Shown in pieces: positions 23,679 to 31,754 of a DNA stretch of 31,754 nt. The DNA is from Suttonella ornithocola. Lineage in GTDB: Bacteria > Pseudomonadota > Gammaproteobacteria > Cardiobacteriales > Cardiobacteriaceae. Where the stretch lies: positions 1 through 31,754 of the forward strand of contig NZ_LWHB01000018.1 in NCBI RefSeq assembly GCF_001889065.1, read 5' to 3'. Under the pieces are notes generated by a model. That model was not told the DNA's origin and ran no database searches. It worked only from the letters and a program-made list of their open reading frames with translations. Both the position numbers and the translations under genes were made by a program. Numbering within the stretch: position 1 is the first letter of the stretch; each line of letters starts with the position of its first letter.

Positions 23679-24631
23679 GAAAAGCGTCGCATAATAAAAT
23701 CACTGCTTCTAGCACTATTTCCTTTCATACCATCATAAACAGCTAGCCACCAAAGCTGTAAAAATTTCCATTTATTTTTATAATGCCTTATCGCTAACAG
23801 CCAAGTTAGAATCTTTAAAATAGCTACGCCATAGAACCATTTTCCTGCCGCGAATTTATATAAGAACAAGCCATTACGATAAGTAAAATACGCCTTCCAC
23901 ATAGGATGATATGCTTTAGATCTTTCTCGAAAAGTAGAACAATCATGAATAAATTTAACCATTGGAAAAAATACAAGTCTTCTACCAAACTTAGATAAGC
24001 GTAAAGTATAAAGCATATCATCCGCATAAATAAAAAGCTCTTTTTGGGGGAGTCCAATGGTTTTGATGACTTCACGTCGAACAAAAAAACCAACAAAAGA
24101 AGAAGCATCAATATCAATATATTCTTCTCCTTGATACGCCTCACTAGATAAATGAAAACCCGCACGCGTATTTTTAATCAATAATCCTTTAACAGTTTTC
24201 CAAAAAAAGTGTTTGTGCCAAAAGGGATTCCAACTGGGACGATTCATCTCACAAATTTGTCCATTTAGATAATAAACTGCTGCCGCTAGTGCATCTATAT
24301 TTTTTTTATCTAGACCTAAAAATGTCTGAATACTATTGGCTGCTGGAAAACTATCATCATCATATAAAACTAGCCAATCTACCTCTAAAGATTGAGCCAA
24401 TTTTACTCCTTCATGAAATCCTCCTGCACCACCAATATTTTTTTCTAAAAACAAAAAACGTAAACGAGAATCTGTTTGCGCTTTCAACCACTGCTGTGTT
24501 CCATCCGTAGAAGCATTATCAATAATCACAATATAAGAAAAGGCTTGAGACAAACTTGCCTCAAGCGTTTTTTTCAGTTTCTCTAATCGGTTGAAAGTGA
24601 CAATGACTGCACCTATGGAATCATCATTCAT
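23675..24631 (-). CDS. Family 2 glycosyltransferase, probable galactofuranosyltransferase
   Basis: The 318-residue protein has the GT-A start AVIVTFNRLEKLKK (9-22), DNASTDGT (38-45), NIGGAGGFHEG (65-75) and the metal-binding DDD (91-93). Later IYADDMLYTLRL offers the catalytic acidic pair. The N-x-GGAGGF motif is shared with galactofuranosyltransferases such as GlfT1, and the gene begins directly after the glf stop (TAA then ATG), so a UDP-galactofuranose donor is likely. In position it corresponds to wbbN of the Klebsiella D-galactan I cluster. An A8 run encodes KKN near residue 110. A rhamnosyltransferase is a possible alternative. Confidence 0.82.
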   Translation of the reverse strand: MNDDSIGAVIVTFNRLEKLKKTLEASLSQAFSYIVIIDNASTDGTQQWLKAQTDSRLRFLFLEKNIGGAGGFHEGVKLAQSLEVDWLVLYDDDSFPAANSIQTFLGLDKKNIDALAAAVYYLNGQICEMNRPSWNPFWHKHFFWKTVKGLLIKNTRAGFHLSSEAYQGEEYIDIDASSFVGFFVRREVIKTIGLPQKELFIYADDMLYTLRLSKFGRRLVFFPMVKFIHDCSTFRERSKAYHPMWKAYFTYRNGLFLYKFAAGKWFYGVAILKILTWLLAIRHYKNKWKFLQLWWLAVYDGMKGNSARSSDFIMRRFS

Positions 24632-25784
24632 TTATACATTCATATCCACATAAAAAGGTTCTAATGTTTGCTGATTAACTATGGAGTATTTTACTTTATC
24701 TGCTACTTCTAATGCTTCCTTTATGGTTACATCCATATCTAGATAACGATAAGTTCCTAGCCTTCCAACAAAAGTAATTTTTTTTTTCTTGTTTTGCTTT
24801 TGTGACATACTTTTCCAAAAGCGCTTTATCTTCCACCAAACGAATTGGATAATAAGGAATATCTTTCTCTCCACACAGACGACTAAATTCCTTATAGCAG
24901 ACCGTCTTTTCATGCTGTTCCCAAGGTGCAAAATGCTTATGCTCAGAAATTCTGGTAAATGGGACAGATTCATCCCCATAATTAATCACAGCATTTCCTT
25001 GATAGTCGCCTTCATCTCGAATAGTTTCAAAATCTAAAGTCCGATAACCCAATCGCCCTATTTCATAATTAAACCAAGCATCTAACGGTCCTGACCAAAA
25101 CACATGATCATACTCTTCTAACATATCTGAATGATAAGGAGTATTTAATCGAATAATGATATTCTCGTGATCTAAAATATTCGATACTAAATCTGTATAA
25201 CCATCTTTTGGAATACCTTGAAAACGATGAGAAAAATAATTATCGTCATAATTAAAACGCACAGGTAAACGCTTTAAAATACTTGCAGGTAATTCCTTTG
25301 GCTCTACGCCCCATTGTTTTTTAGTATATCCATAGAAAAAAGCACGATATAAATCCTCTCCCACAAATCTTAACGCTTGCTCTTCAAAAGTTTTCGGATT
25401 TTCAATAGATAAATCAGCCTTTTCTTCGATTAACTTTTGAGCTTCTTTAGGTGAGCAAGTTTTACCAAAAAATTGGTTAATGGTATGTAAATTAATAGGT
25501 AAAGAATAAACGGCTTCACCGCTAATCGTTTTCACTCGATTAATAAAAGGCATCATTTCACAAAACTGGCGAACGTATTGCCATACACGCTCGTTATCCG
25601 TATGAAAAATATGCGGTCCATAAACATGAAGCATGACACCTGTTTCTTCATCACGCGTAGAATGACAATTTCCTGCAACATGATTGCGTTGATCAATAAC
25701 TGTTACCTGATAGCCTACTTCTGCTAATTCTCGAGCAATAATTGCGTTAGAAAATCCCGCTCCAATACATAAAAATTTTTTCAC
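24632..25784 (-). pseudogene. glf: UDP-galactopyranose mutase, interrupted by a frameshift in an A10 run
   Basis: Glf converts UDP-galactopyranose to UDP-galactofuranose with reduced FAD. The first frame begins with GTG at 25784 (AGGA six bases upstream) and has the FAD loop CIGAGFSNAIIA, HVYGPHIFHT, SLPINLHTINQFF and YTKKQWG. After residue 335 (QEKK) it runs into the wrong frame and stops at 24696 (362 residues, with an unrelated 27-residue tail). The missing end, FVGRLGTYRYLDMDVTI and onward, is open in another frame to a stop at 24632. One A fewer in the ten-A run at 24778-24787 would join both parts into a 383-residue enzyme of normal length. The lost part holds conserved active-site residues, so the written frame is probably inactive. 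Both parts look otherwise intact, which favours slippage, phase variation or sequencing error over old decay. Confidence 0.9.
24778..24787. repeat. Ten-base T/A homopolymer in glf
   Basis: Ten T residues on the plus strand (ten A in the glf message) lie exactly where the reading frame is lost. It is the longest single-base run I noticed in any coding region here. Nine or twelve A would restore the frame. Confidence 0.9.
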
Positions 25785-25792
25785 ACTTAATC

Positions 25793-27538
25793 CTAATCCT
25801 TAAATTGTTTATTCCAAAAAGTCTCACTGGTTAATTCTTTATAACTTGTAGTATAATCTTTTTTTAAAGATGAGTAATTACTTATAAACTTCAAAAGTAA
25901 CTTTATATTATAAAAACTAGCTTTAAAAAATTTTGGTTTTGAATGCTGTAATATAAAACCTTTTTTAGTTGGCCAGTGAATATATAATATTTTCTTAAAA
26001 AGAAATACTTCTCTTAAATTACCACCAAAACCTTTATGTTGCCAAACCAGTTCTGATTTAAATAATAGTTGTGGAATCAAGTGTCCATTCAAAGTAATTA
26101 TTCTTATTAACTTTCTAATTCTTTTTTCGTGAGGATTTCCAAAAATTAAGTTTGTGTATATATTATACGGAATATCAACAAGTTTTTCATCTTTTACCAA
26201 AGCTAATACTTCTTTTCTTCTCCGTAACATATCTACATTACTACGCCAAAATTCACTACCTGCTAAAATATCTTCTAAAGCAAAATTTATAGCATTTGCT
26301 GTTTCATATTGGTAGGTTAATGCATTTCTAGCAAACATCTTAAATATAATCAAAGTAGATTTAAAACAACCATTTTTAGTTAATCCTTGTAAACTATGAA
26401 CAATATGACTCCTTGTATCTAGATACTGATTAAGTGGTGATTGTTTCAACATAAAATCATCTTGCCACGAACAAATACCATTTAAAGTCATTATATTGAA
26501 TTTATGCGCCAAACAAAAACCTACATCGTCTCCCCTTACAAAATAAGGAAAAGCATAATATTTAATAATAGAAATCGGGAATGCAAAAAACCACCAACCA
26601 CCATAATCAATATTTTCTTCCACCTCATTAATTAATAAACTACGTACATCTCTCAAATCTAGGCCTGGCTTTAATGGACGACATAAGCCATCAAAACGAG
26701 CACCATTTTCAAACTGACGAAAACTTTCTACCTCTCTTAACATTGCACCAGCAATGCACTGATTAGGATTTTTTGCATACTTTAATAAAATTATCGTTCT
26801 ACGAATAGACTCAATTTCACAAGAAGCATCATCATCCATAAACAAGCAATGTGTATATTGTTTTGTATTTGTTAAATGAAGTAAGCCTCTTGTAAAACCA
26901 CCAGCACCGCCTAAATTTTTATTCTTAATAATATTAATCTTATCTAACTCTGGTAAGTTATTACTATTATCCACAACAAATACATCTACATTTTCTTTAA
27001 TTTCTGAATCATTTAATAATCCTAAATTTAATCTTTCCATTGCTGGGATAAGATAGTTTTGACGGTTAAAATGAGTAATAACAATGCCTAATTTTACCTT
27101 GTTAGTTGGCACTGAGCTGGTACAAAAATCACAGCTAATAATTTCTGAAACATCTAGCGAATGAAAATCAATTGCAAGCATTCCATCAGAAAGCTTATTC
27201 CAAAAATTAAGTTCAAAAATCTCTTCATGTATCTGCTCAGATAAAAAATAAGATTCATCTAGAATAACATCAGAGTAATCTAATCGAAACCAATGAAAAG
27301 ATATTTTTATATTTCCTTTAGCTTTAATTCTAAAACTTAATTTTTCAATATTTGTTTTTCTCTTTATTTTTTCAATACTAATAGAATTAAAATAAGTATT
27401 TGTGGATAGTTTTCCACCTTTTAAAAATTTTATATTCAAATCATTTCTATTTATCTCAACAAAATCATTACATCTAAAATATAAGTCTCTTTCTGAGCAT
27501 AAAATAGAAGGAAAAATTATTTTTTGCACAATATTCAT
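25793..27538 (-). CDS. Large GT2 galactofuranosyltransferase-like protein (GlfT2/WbbM-position)
   Basis: In this 581-residue protein, residues 1-145 form a beta-rich N-terminal domain as in GlfT2-type enzymes. The GT-A domain follows: GIVITHFNR (151-159), VFVVDNS, NLGGAGGFTRG (208-218), the metal-binding DDD (235-237), YGGWWFFAFP (312-321) and RGDDVGF (335-341), where the aspartate pair would be the general base. A long helical tail completes it. This pattern is known from polymerising galactofuranosyltransferases that use UDP-Galf. It lies between wzt and glf, the position of wbbM in Klebsiella. It reads more AT-rich than flanking housekeeping genes. AGGA stands five to six bases before the ATG, and the stop is eight bases before the glf GTG. 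Linkage and acceptor are unknown. Confidence 0.83.
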   Translation of the reverse strand: MNIVQKIIFPSILCSERDLYFRCNDFVEINRNDLNIKFLKGGKLSTNTYFNSISIEKIKRKTNIEKLSFRIKAKGNIKISFHWFRLDYSDVILDESYFLSEQIHEEIFELNFWNKLSDGMLAIDFHSLDVSEIISCDFCTSSVPTNKVKLGIVITHFNRQNYLIPAMERLNLGLLNDSEIKENVDVFVVDNSNNLPELDKINIIKNKNLGGAGGFTRGLLHLTNTKQYTHCLFMDDDASCEIESIRRTIILLKYAKNPNQCIAGAMLREVESFRQFENGARFDGLCRPLKPGLDLRDVRSLLINEVEENIDYGGWWFFAFPISIIKYYAFPYFVRGDDVGFCLAHKFNIMTLNGICSWQDDFMLKQSPLNQYLDTRSHIVHSLQGLTKNGCFKSTLIIFKMFARNALTYQYETANAINFALEDILAGSEFWRSNVDMLRRRKEVLALVKDEKLVDIPYNIYTNLIFGNPHEKRIRKLIRIITLNGHLIPQLLFKSELVWQHKGFGGNLREVFLFKKILYIHWPTKKGFILQHSKPKFFKASFYNIKLLLKFISNYSSLKKDYTTSYKELTSETFWNKQFKD

Positions 27539-27560
27539 ATTTATCCTTAATTATTGAATA

Positions 27561-28265
27561 CTAATTATTATTTAATATCTCACCATGCTCTAAATGGAAG
27601 TTTATGTTACATATTCTTTTCGCTAGCTCATAATCATGCGTTGCCATAACTAAAATGCCTGCTTTATCAACAAACTCCAGCAGTCTTTTCTCAGCTTTAT
27701 CGCGAAAACTTTCATCGCCTACACTCATCCATTCATCCATCAATAAAATTTCTGGTTGCGTACTTGTTGAAATCGCAAAAGCAAGCCTTAATACCATGCC
27801 ACTCGAATAAGTGCGTACAGGCATGTAAATAAAATCCCCTAATTCACTAAAATCGATAATTTCATCAATTAATTTTTCTGTATCTTTAGGTCTTAACCCT
27901 AAAAAGAGCCCTCGTAATTTTATATTCTCTATTCCTGTCGCCTCACCGTCCATTCCAAGCATAGAGTCTAATAAACTGGTTATCTTTCCCTCAACACTAA
28001 TTTTTCCAGAAACGGGAGGATAAACACCTGCTAAAACACGTAATAAAGTGGTTTTTCCTGAGCCATTATGACCAATGAGAGCAACTCGCTCCCCTTCTTT
28101 AATATCTAAATTAATATTTTTAAGGGCTTCTATCTCAGTATATTTACGAGAGTTTTTAACAATTTTTCCACCAGTAGCTACTTTTAACATTGTTTGTTTA
28201 AAAGACCGCTGCTTAGCATCATAAATAGGAAAGCGAACTGAAACATTTTCTAATGTAATATGCAT
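27561..28265 (-). CDS. wzt: Polysaccharide ABC exporter ATP-binding protein (Wzt-like)
   Basis: This is the ATPase of an ABC exporter that moves finished lipid-linked polysaccharide across the inner membrane. The 234-residue protein has Walker A GHNGSGKTT (about 64-72), a signature loop in TYSSGMVLRLAFA (about 152-164) and Walker B EILLMDEWMS followed by the ATHDYELAKR switch histidine. An N-terminal extension (ENVSVRFPIYDAKQRSFKQ) is typical of the family. There is no C-terminal carbohydrate-binding domain, as in exporters of the D-galactan I kind, where chain length is set by coupling to synthesis rather than by a cap. AGGA lies seven bases before the ATG; wzm is nine bases upstream. Confidence 0.92.
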   Translation of the reverse strand: MHITLENVSVRFPIYDAKQRSFKQTMLKVATGGKIVKNSRKYTEIEALKNINLDIKEGERVALIGHNGSGKTTLLRVLAGVYPPVSGKISVEGKITSLLDSMLGMDGEATGIENIKLRGLFLGLRPKDTEKLIDEIIDFSELGDFIYMPVRTYSSGMVLRLAFAISTSTQPEILLMDEWMSVGDESFRDKAEKRLLEFVDKAGILVMATHDYELAKRICNINFHLEHGEILNNN

Positions 28266-28274
28266 AGTTTAGTC

Positions 28275-29069
28275 CTATAACCAATAAGTAATACGATGAT
28301 GTGTTCTTTTAAACAAAATTATGGAAATAGTTAAGCCTACAATAATCATAGCTACTCCAACTATCCAATCTATTGTATTGGGCGAAACACCTAACAAAGG
28401 CGCTCTTACCATATTTAATAAGTATGCAAATGGATTAAGATGCGCAATAAATGCCCTGTCAGGTGGGAGTTGACTTAAGTCCCAAATAATAGGTGTCACA
28501 AAAAATAACAAGGTCATAATACTATTGACTACTGGTCCCATATCTCTGTATCTAGTACAAAAAATAGCCGTAAATAACCCCATCCAAAATAAATTTAATA
28601 AAATAATAACCAATGCAGGAATTAACCATAAAATCTCTAGACTAATAGGTTTCCATACGATCAATAGAATAAGCGGATAGAGTAAAAAATTATGTAAGAA
28701 TACAATTAATTGTCGATAAATGACTCTACAGATAAATACCACTGGTGAAATTTTTGTTTGCTTAAGATAATGCGCAGCTTCTGAAAAAGCATGGCAAGAT
28801 TCATTGATACTAGAAGCAATCAACGCCCAAAATATCATTCCTAAAGCTAAATGAGGAACAAATTCTCTTAAATTATTACCAAATAATGCACCATATAACG
28901 GTCCCATAGCACCAATAGTAATAGCCATACTAAGTGTAATCCAAAAAGGACCAAGCGTTGAACGGCGATAACGCGCTAATACATCATACCAACCCAAGGT
29001 TGCCCATAAATAATATTCTTTTATACTTATCGATAGTTCTTTAAAAAGATCTGAATTCATATTTTTCAT
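28275..29069 (-). CDS. wzm: Polysaccharide ABC exporter permease (Wzm-like)
   Basis: This is an ABC-2 type permease partner of Wzt with about six membrane helices. Typical traits are the amphipathic start ELSISIKEYYLWATLGWYDVLARYRRS, TLGPFWITLSMAITIGAMGPLYGALF, the TRYRDMGPVVNSIM loop and the end LFKRTHHRITYWL. I start it at the ATG at 29069 (MKNMNSD, 264 residues). The frame runs to a TTG at 29120 and a second ATG lies at 29060; none has a good ribosome site. It is the first gene of the polysaccharide cluster, about 70 bases after lpdA on the same strand with no visible terminator, so the cluster may be reached by read-through from the dehydrogenase genes. Confidence 0.9.
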   Translation of the reverse strand: MKNMNSDLFKELSISIKEYYLWATLGWYDVLARYRRSTLGPFWITLSMAITIGAMGPLYGALFGNNLREFVPHLALGMIFWALIASSINESCHAFSEAAHYLKQTKISPVVFICRVIYRQLIVFLHNFLLYPLILLIVWKPISLEILWLIPALVIILLNLFWMGLFTAIFCTRYRDMGPVVNSIMTLLFFVTPIIWDLSQLPPDRAFIAHLNPFAYLLNMVRAPLLGVSPNTIDWIVGVAMIIVGLTISIILFKRTHHRITYWL

Positions 29070-29139
29070 TTTTCTAATTAAAAGCGTAAAGAGTGTAAAT
29101 CTTTGCGCAAAGATATTCAATGAGTAACTTAACAGTCAA

Positions 29140-30579
29140 TTATTTCCTTTTAGGATTAACTTTATGAATTGCTTGTCCTGAAACTGCTAAAGCCGCTTCA
29201 TGGACTGCTTCAGATAAGGTTGGATGAGCATGCATAATTCGTGCTAAATCTTCTCCAGCGGCATAAAATTCCATTGCAACAATGAGCTCATGAATCATTT
29301 CTGAAGCACAAGGTCCAATGATATGCGCCCCCAAAATTTCATCTGTTTCTGCATCACAAAGAATTTTTACAAAACCACTGGCAGCATTCATGGCTTTTGC
29401 GCGACCATTAGCAGCAAAAGGAAAATCGCCTTTAATATAATCCACTCCTTCTACTTTAAGCTGCTCCTCTGTTTTTCCAATCCAAGCCATTTCTGGATGC
29501 GTATAAATAACAGATGGAATAATGTCATAACGAACATGGCCTGCCTGTCCAGCTAATATTTCTGCTGCCATAATGCCTTCTTCTTCAGCTTTATGCGCTA
29601 GCATTGGACCTCTAACACAATCTCCAATGGCAAAAACATTAGGTTCCGCTGTCCGACAATGCTCATCAACTTCTATAAAGCCACGTTCATTGATAGCAAC
29701 CTTTGTTCCTTCTACCAATTCAGCACTTGTATTGGGTTTACGGCCAACAGCAACTAATAATTTATCAAATTCTGCTGTCTGTTCACCCTCTTTTGTTTCA
29801 TAAGTGACTCGAACAATATTATTATTAACCGTTGCGCTTTTTACTTTTGTTCCTAATAAGATATTTAATCCTTGTTTTTTAAAGGTACGCTCCGCTTCTT
29901 TTGCTAATTGTCGGTCAGCCATCGATAAAAAATCATCCATCGCCTCAAATATTGTTACTTCTGCACCTAGCGATTGCCAAACACTTCCTAATTCTAAGCC
30001 GATGACACCAGCACCTATCACACCAAGACGTTTTGGAACACTATTAAAATCTAAAGCACCTGTTGAACTAACAATATGTTCTCCATCCATTTTGGCAACA
30101 GGAATGTCAATTGGTAGTGAACCAAACGCTAAAATGACCCCTTTTTCTGCTTGATAGCTTTCTGTTTTACCATCATGGCTTTCTACTTCAACACGCTTAT
30201 TGGCTCTTAACTTTCCTTTTCCTTTTAACCAATCAATTCCATTTGCCTGAAAAAGCTGAGAAATACCTCCAGTAAGTTGTTCTACAATGGTATTTTTACG
30301 CGTAATCATTGCTTCTACATCAATAGAAACATTAGAGGCTTGAATTCCATGTGTTGCAAACTCATGTTCTGCCTTATGAAACAAGGCACTAGATTCTAGT
30401 AACGCTTTAGATGGAATACAACCTACATTCAGGCAAGTTCCACCTAAACGATCTTTTCCTTCCTCATCCTTCCACATTTCCACACAAGCCGTTTTAAAGC
30501 CTAATTGTGCGCTACGAATAGCCGCTACATATCCACCAGGACCACCACCAATCACAATTACATCATATTTTTTACTCAT
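29140..30579 (-). CDS. lpdA: Dihydrolipoyl dehydrogenase (E3)
   Basis: This FAD enzyme re-oxidises dihydrolipoyl groups of 2-oxo acid dehydrogenase complexes, passing electrons to NAD+. The 479-residue protein has the FAD loop VIGGGPGGYVAA (9-20), the redox disulfide GGTCLNVGCIPSKAL (C49 and C54), an NAD loop GVIGAGVIGLELGSVW, a second FAD motif NVFAIGDCVRGPMLAHKAEEEG, and the C-terminal catalytic HAHPTLSEAVHEAAL. AGGG stands eight bases before the ATG. It follows sucB after 66 bases that hold a terminator hairpin, so it serves the 2-oxoglutarate complex, and perhaps others, with reduced or separate transcription. Confidence 0.96.
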   Translation of the reverse strand: MSKKYDVIVIGGGPGGYVAAIRSAQLGFKTACVEMWKDEEGKDRLGGTCLNVGCIPSKALLESSALFHKAEHEFATHGIQASNVSIDVEAMITRKNTIVEQLTGGISQLFQANGIDWLKGKGKLRANKRVEVESHDGKTESYQAEKGVILAFGSLPIDIPVAKMDGEHIVSSTGALDFNSVPKRLGVIGAGVIGLELGSVWQSLGAEVTIFEAMDDFLSMADRQLAKEAERTFKKQGLNILLGTKVKSATVNNNIVRVTYETKEGEQTAEFDKLLVAVGRKPNTSAELVEGTKVAINERGFIEVDEHCRTAEPNVFAIGDCVRGPMLAHKAEEEGIMAAEILAGQAGHVRYDIIPSVIYTHPEMAWIGKTEEQLKVEGVDYIKGDFPFAANGRAKAMNAASGFVKILCDAETDEILGAHIIGPCASEMIHELIVAMEFYAAGEDLARIMHAHPTLSEAVHEAALAVSGQAIHKVNPKRK

Positions 30580-30606
30580 AGAACAAACCCTTAATCTTTA
30601 GAATAC

Positions 30607-30631
30607 AAAAAAGGCGCAGAATGGCTGCGCC
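30607..30631 (-). terminator. Rho-independent terminator between sucB and lpdA
   Basis: GGCGCAG (30613-30619) and CTGCGCC (30625-30631) form a perfect seven-pair stem with a five-base loop, and on the minus strand a T6 run follows (30612-30607). It lies 14 bases after the sucB stop and should reduce transcription into lpdA. Confidence 0.85.
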
Positions 30632-30645
30632 TTTATAAAAATAAT

Positions 30646-31754
30646 TTATACGCCTAATAATAAACGAGTAGGATCTTCAATGGTATTTTTAATTGATACT
30701 AAGAAACCTACCGCTTCACGTCCATCAATAATACGATGATCATAGCTCAGCGCTAGATACATAATAGGACGAATAACAATTTCGCCATTTTCGACGACTG
30801 GACGCTCAACAATATTATGCATTCCTAAAATTGCACTTTGTGGAGGGTTTAGAATTGGTGTTGATAACATTGAGCCGAATGTTCCACCATTGGTAATAGT
30901 AAAGGTTCCACCGGTCATTTCTTCAATACTTAACGAACCATTTTTGGCTTTAACCGCAAATTCTTTAATACCGCCTTCAATATCTGCAAAATCCATACCT
31001 TCTGCATTTCGCAAAATAGGCACAACCAAGCCACGCGAACTAGAAACAGCAATACCAATATCTTGATAATTATGATAAACAATATCATCACCATCAATAG
31101 AGGCATTCACCGCAGGCCATTCTTTCAAAGCAGCAACAGCGGCTTTTACGAAGAAACTCATAAAGCCAAGTTTAATATCATTTTTTGCCACAAATTGATC
31201 TTGGTATTTCTTACGTAGATCCATAATAGGCTTCATATTAACTTCATTGAATGTCGTCAGCATTGCGGTAGTATGCTGAGCATCTAATAAACGCTCTGCA
31301 ATACGCTTACGCAATCTTGTCATTGGCACACGCTCTTCATGACGCGAACCACCGCCAGCAACATGCTGCTTCATATCATTTTTGGTAACACGGCCACCAC
31401 GACCACTACCAGCAACATCGCTAACTTTCACATCATTTTCTGCTACTATTTTTCTTGCTGCAGGAGAAGCATTTTTATTATCCTTTGCTTCTGATGCTTG
31501 CGCTTTAGATTCTGATGTAGAGGATTGTGCAGCCTCACCTGATGAAGCTTTATCATCTGAACTAGTCGTTTCTGCTGGCGCTTCACCAGCTTCCATAATA
31601 GCAACAACATCACCACCAGTCACTGTTGAACCATCATCTACTTTAATTTCTTTTAGAATACCGCTCATTGGTGCAGGCAATTCTAAAACGACTTTATCTG
31701 TTTCTAAATCAACAAGGTTTTCTCCCTCATTGACAAAATCACCTGCTTTTTTAT
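30646..31754 (-). CDS. sucB: Dihydrolipoamide succinyltransferase, E2 of 2-oxoglutarate dehydrogenase (5' end outside window)
   Basis: E2 carries the succinyl group on its lipoyl arm to CoA in the TCA cycle. The frame is open to the window edge, so the N-terminus is missing. The visible part begins inside the lipoyl domain with the lipoyl-lysine motif ETDKVVLE and LPAPMSGILKEI. An acidic/alanine/serine-rich linker follows, then the E3-binding domain (SPAARKIVAENDVKVSDVAGSGRGGRVTKNDM) and the catalytic domain with VPMTRLRKRIAERLL, TFTITNGGTFGSMLSTPILN and the active-site YLALSYDHRIIDGREAVGF. The ending EDPTRLLLGV matches SucB rather than pyruvate-complex AceF. A single lipoyl domain is seen in the window. 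Confidence 0.95.
   Translation of the reverse strand, partial: KKAGDFVNEGENLVDLETDKVVLELPAPMSGILKEIKVDDGSTVTGGDVVAIMEAGEAPAETTSSDDKASSGEAAQSSTSESKAQASEAKDNKNASPAARKIVAENDVKVSDVAGSGRGGRVTKNDMKQHVAGGGSRHEERVPMTRLRKRIAERLLDAQHTTAMLTTFNEVNMKPIMDLRKKYQDQFVAKNDIKLGFMSFFVKAAVAALKEWPAVNASIDGDDIVYHNYQDIGIAVSSSRGLVVPILRNAEGMDFADIEGGIKEFAVKAKNGSLSIEEMTGGTFTITNGGTFGSMLSTPILNPPQSAILGMHNIVERPVVENGEIVIRPIMYLALSYDHRIIDGREAVGFLVSIKNTIEDPTRLLLGV

Noticed and set aside
24632..24979. Separate 115-residue gene at the end of glf
   Set aside because: Its first half is out-of-frame glf sequence and its second half is the missing C-terminus of glf; it is one gene split by a frameshift, not two.
1..31754. tRNA genes, rRNA genes and CRISPR arrays
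   Set aside because: No cloverleaf-like or rRNA-like sequence and no regularly spaced direct repeats were recognised in the intergenic regions, most of which are short.

Overview
The window is an AT-rich stretch of chromosome, probably from a gammaproteobacterium. It is dense in housekeeping genes (tgt-yajC-secDF, gluQ, acs, tsaE, prlC, sucB-lpdA), and their proteins read as gammaproteobacterial. Two traits narrow this somewhat: a mevalonate kinase, in a class that mostly uses the MEP isoprenoid route, and a Roadblock/small-GTPase operon. I cannot name the genus; a low-GC lineage such as Cardiobacteriales, or one near Moraxellaceae, would fit but is not proven. No rRNA, tRNA, CRISPR array or intact transposase gene was seen.

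Layout. (1) 1-167 holds the end of an insertion-like element (GCAAAGGTCTC) and a structured inverted repeat. (2) 168-6520, minus strand, is a likely operon: tgt, yajC, secD, secF, an EamA/DMT-type transporter and a mevalonate kinase. (3) 6570-7544 encodes a secreted peptidoglycan-binding protein with an exact 23-residue repeat; its terminator sits directly against the tgt start codon. (4) 7692-11865, minus strand, is a TAXI-type TRAP transporter: binding protein, fused permease, UspA-like protein. (5) 11984-14894, plus strand, has gluQ (tRNA-Asp modification) and acs (acetate activation). (6) 15139-17578, minus strand, is a four-gene module: Roadblock protein, pseudo-receiver/winged-helix-like protein, MglA-like GTPase, second Roadblock protein. 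It resembles the Streptomyces 'conservons' but has no adjacent histidine kinase. (7) 17879-22225 has tsaE (plus), then amiC and prlC (minus), with a 130-bp MITE-like element between amiC and prlC. (8) 22281-29069, minus strand, is a surface-polysaccharide cluster: wzm, wzt, a large GT2, glf, a smaller GT2 and a WcaJ/WbaP-type initiating transferase. The order strongly recalls the Klebsiella D-galactan I cluster (wzm-wzt-wbbM-glf-wbbN-wbbO), so the product probably contains galactofuranose. (9) 29140-31754, minus strand, has lpdA and the 5'-truncated sucB of the 2-oxoglutarate dehydrogenase complex.

The two points most worth following are glf, which is out of frame at a run of ten A residues (phase variation, transcriptional slippage, sequencing error or decay), and the Roadblock/GTPase module, whose first gene is separated from the rest by a strong terminator. 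Start codons were re-chosen where a Shine-Dalgarno sequence or family alignment pointed to an internal start (tgt, secD, the TRAP genes, the Roadblock module, wzm).
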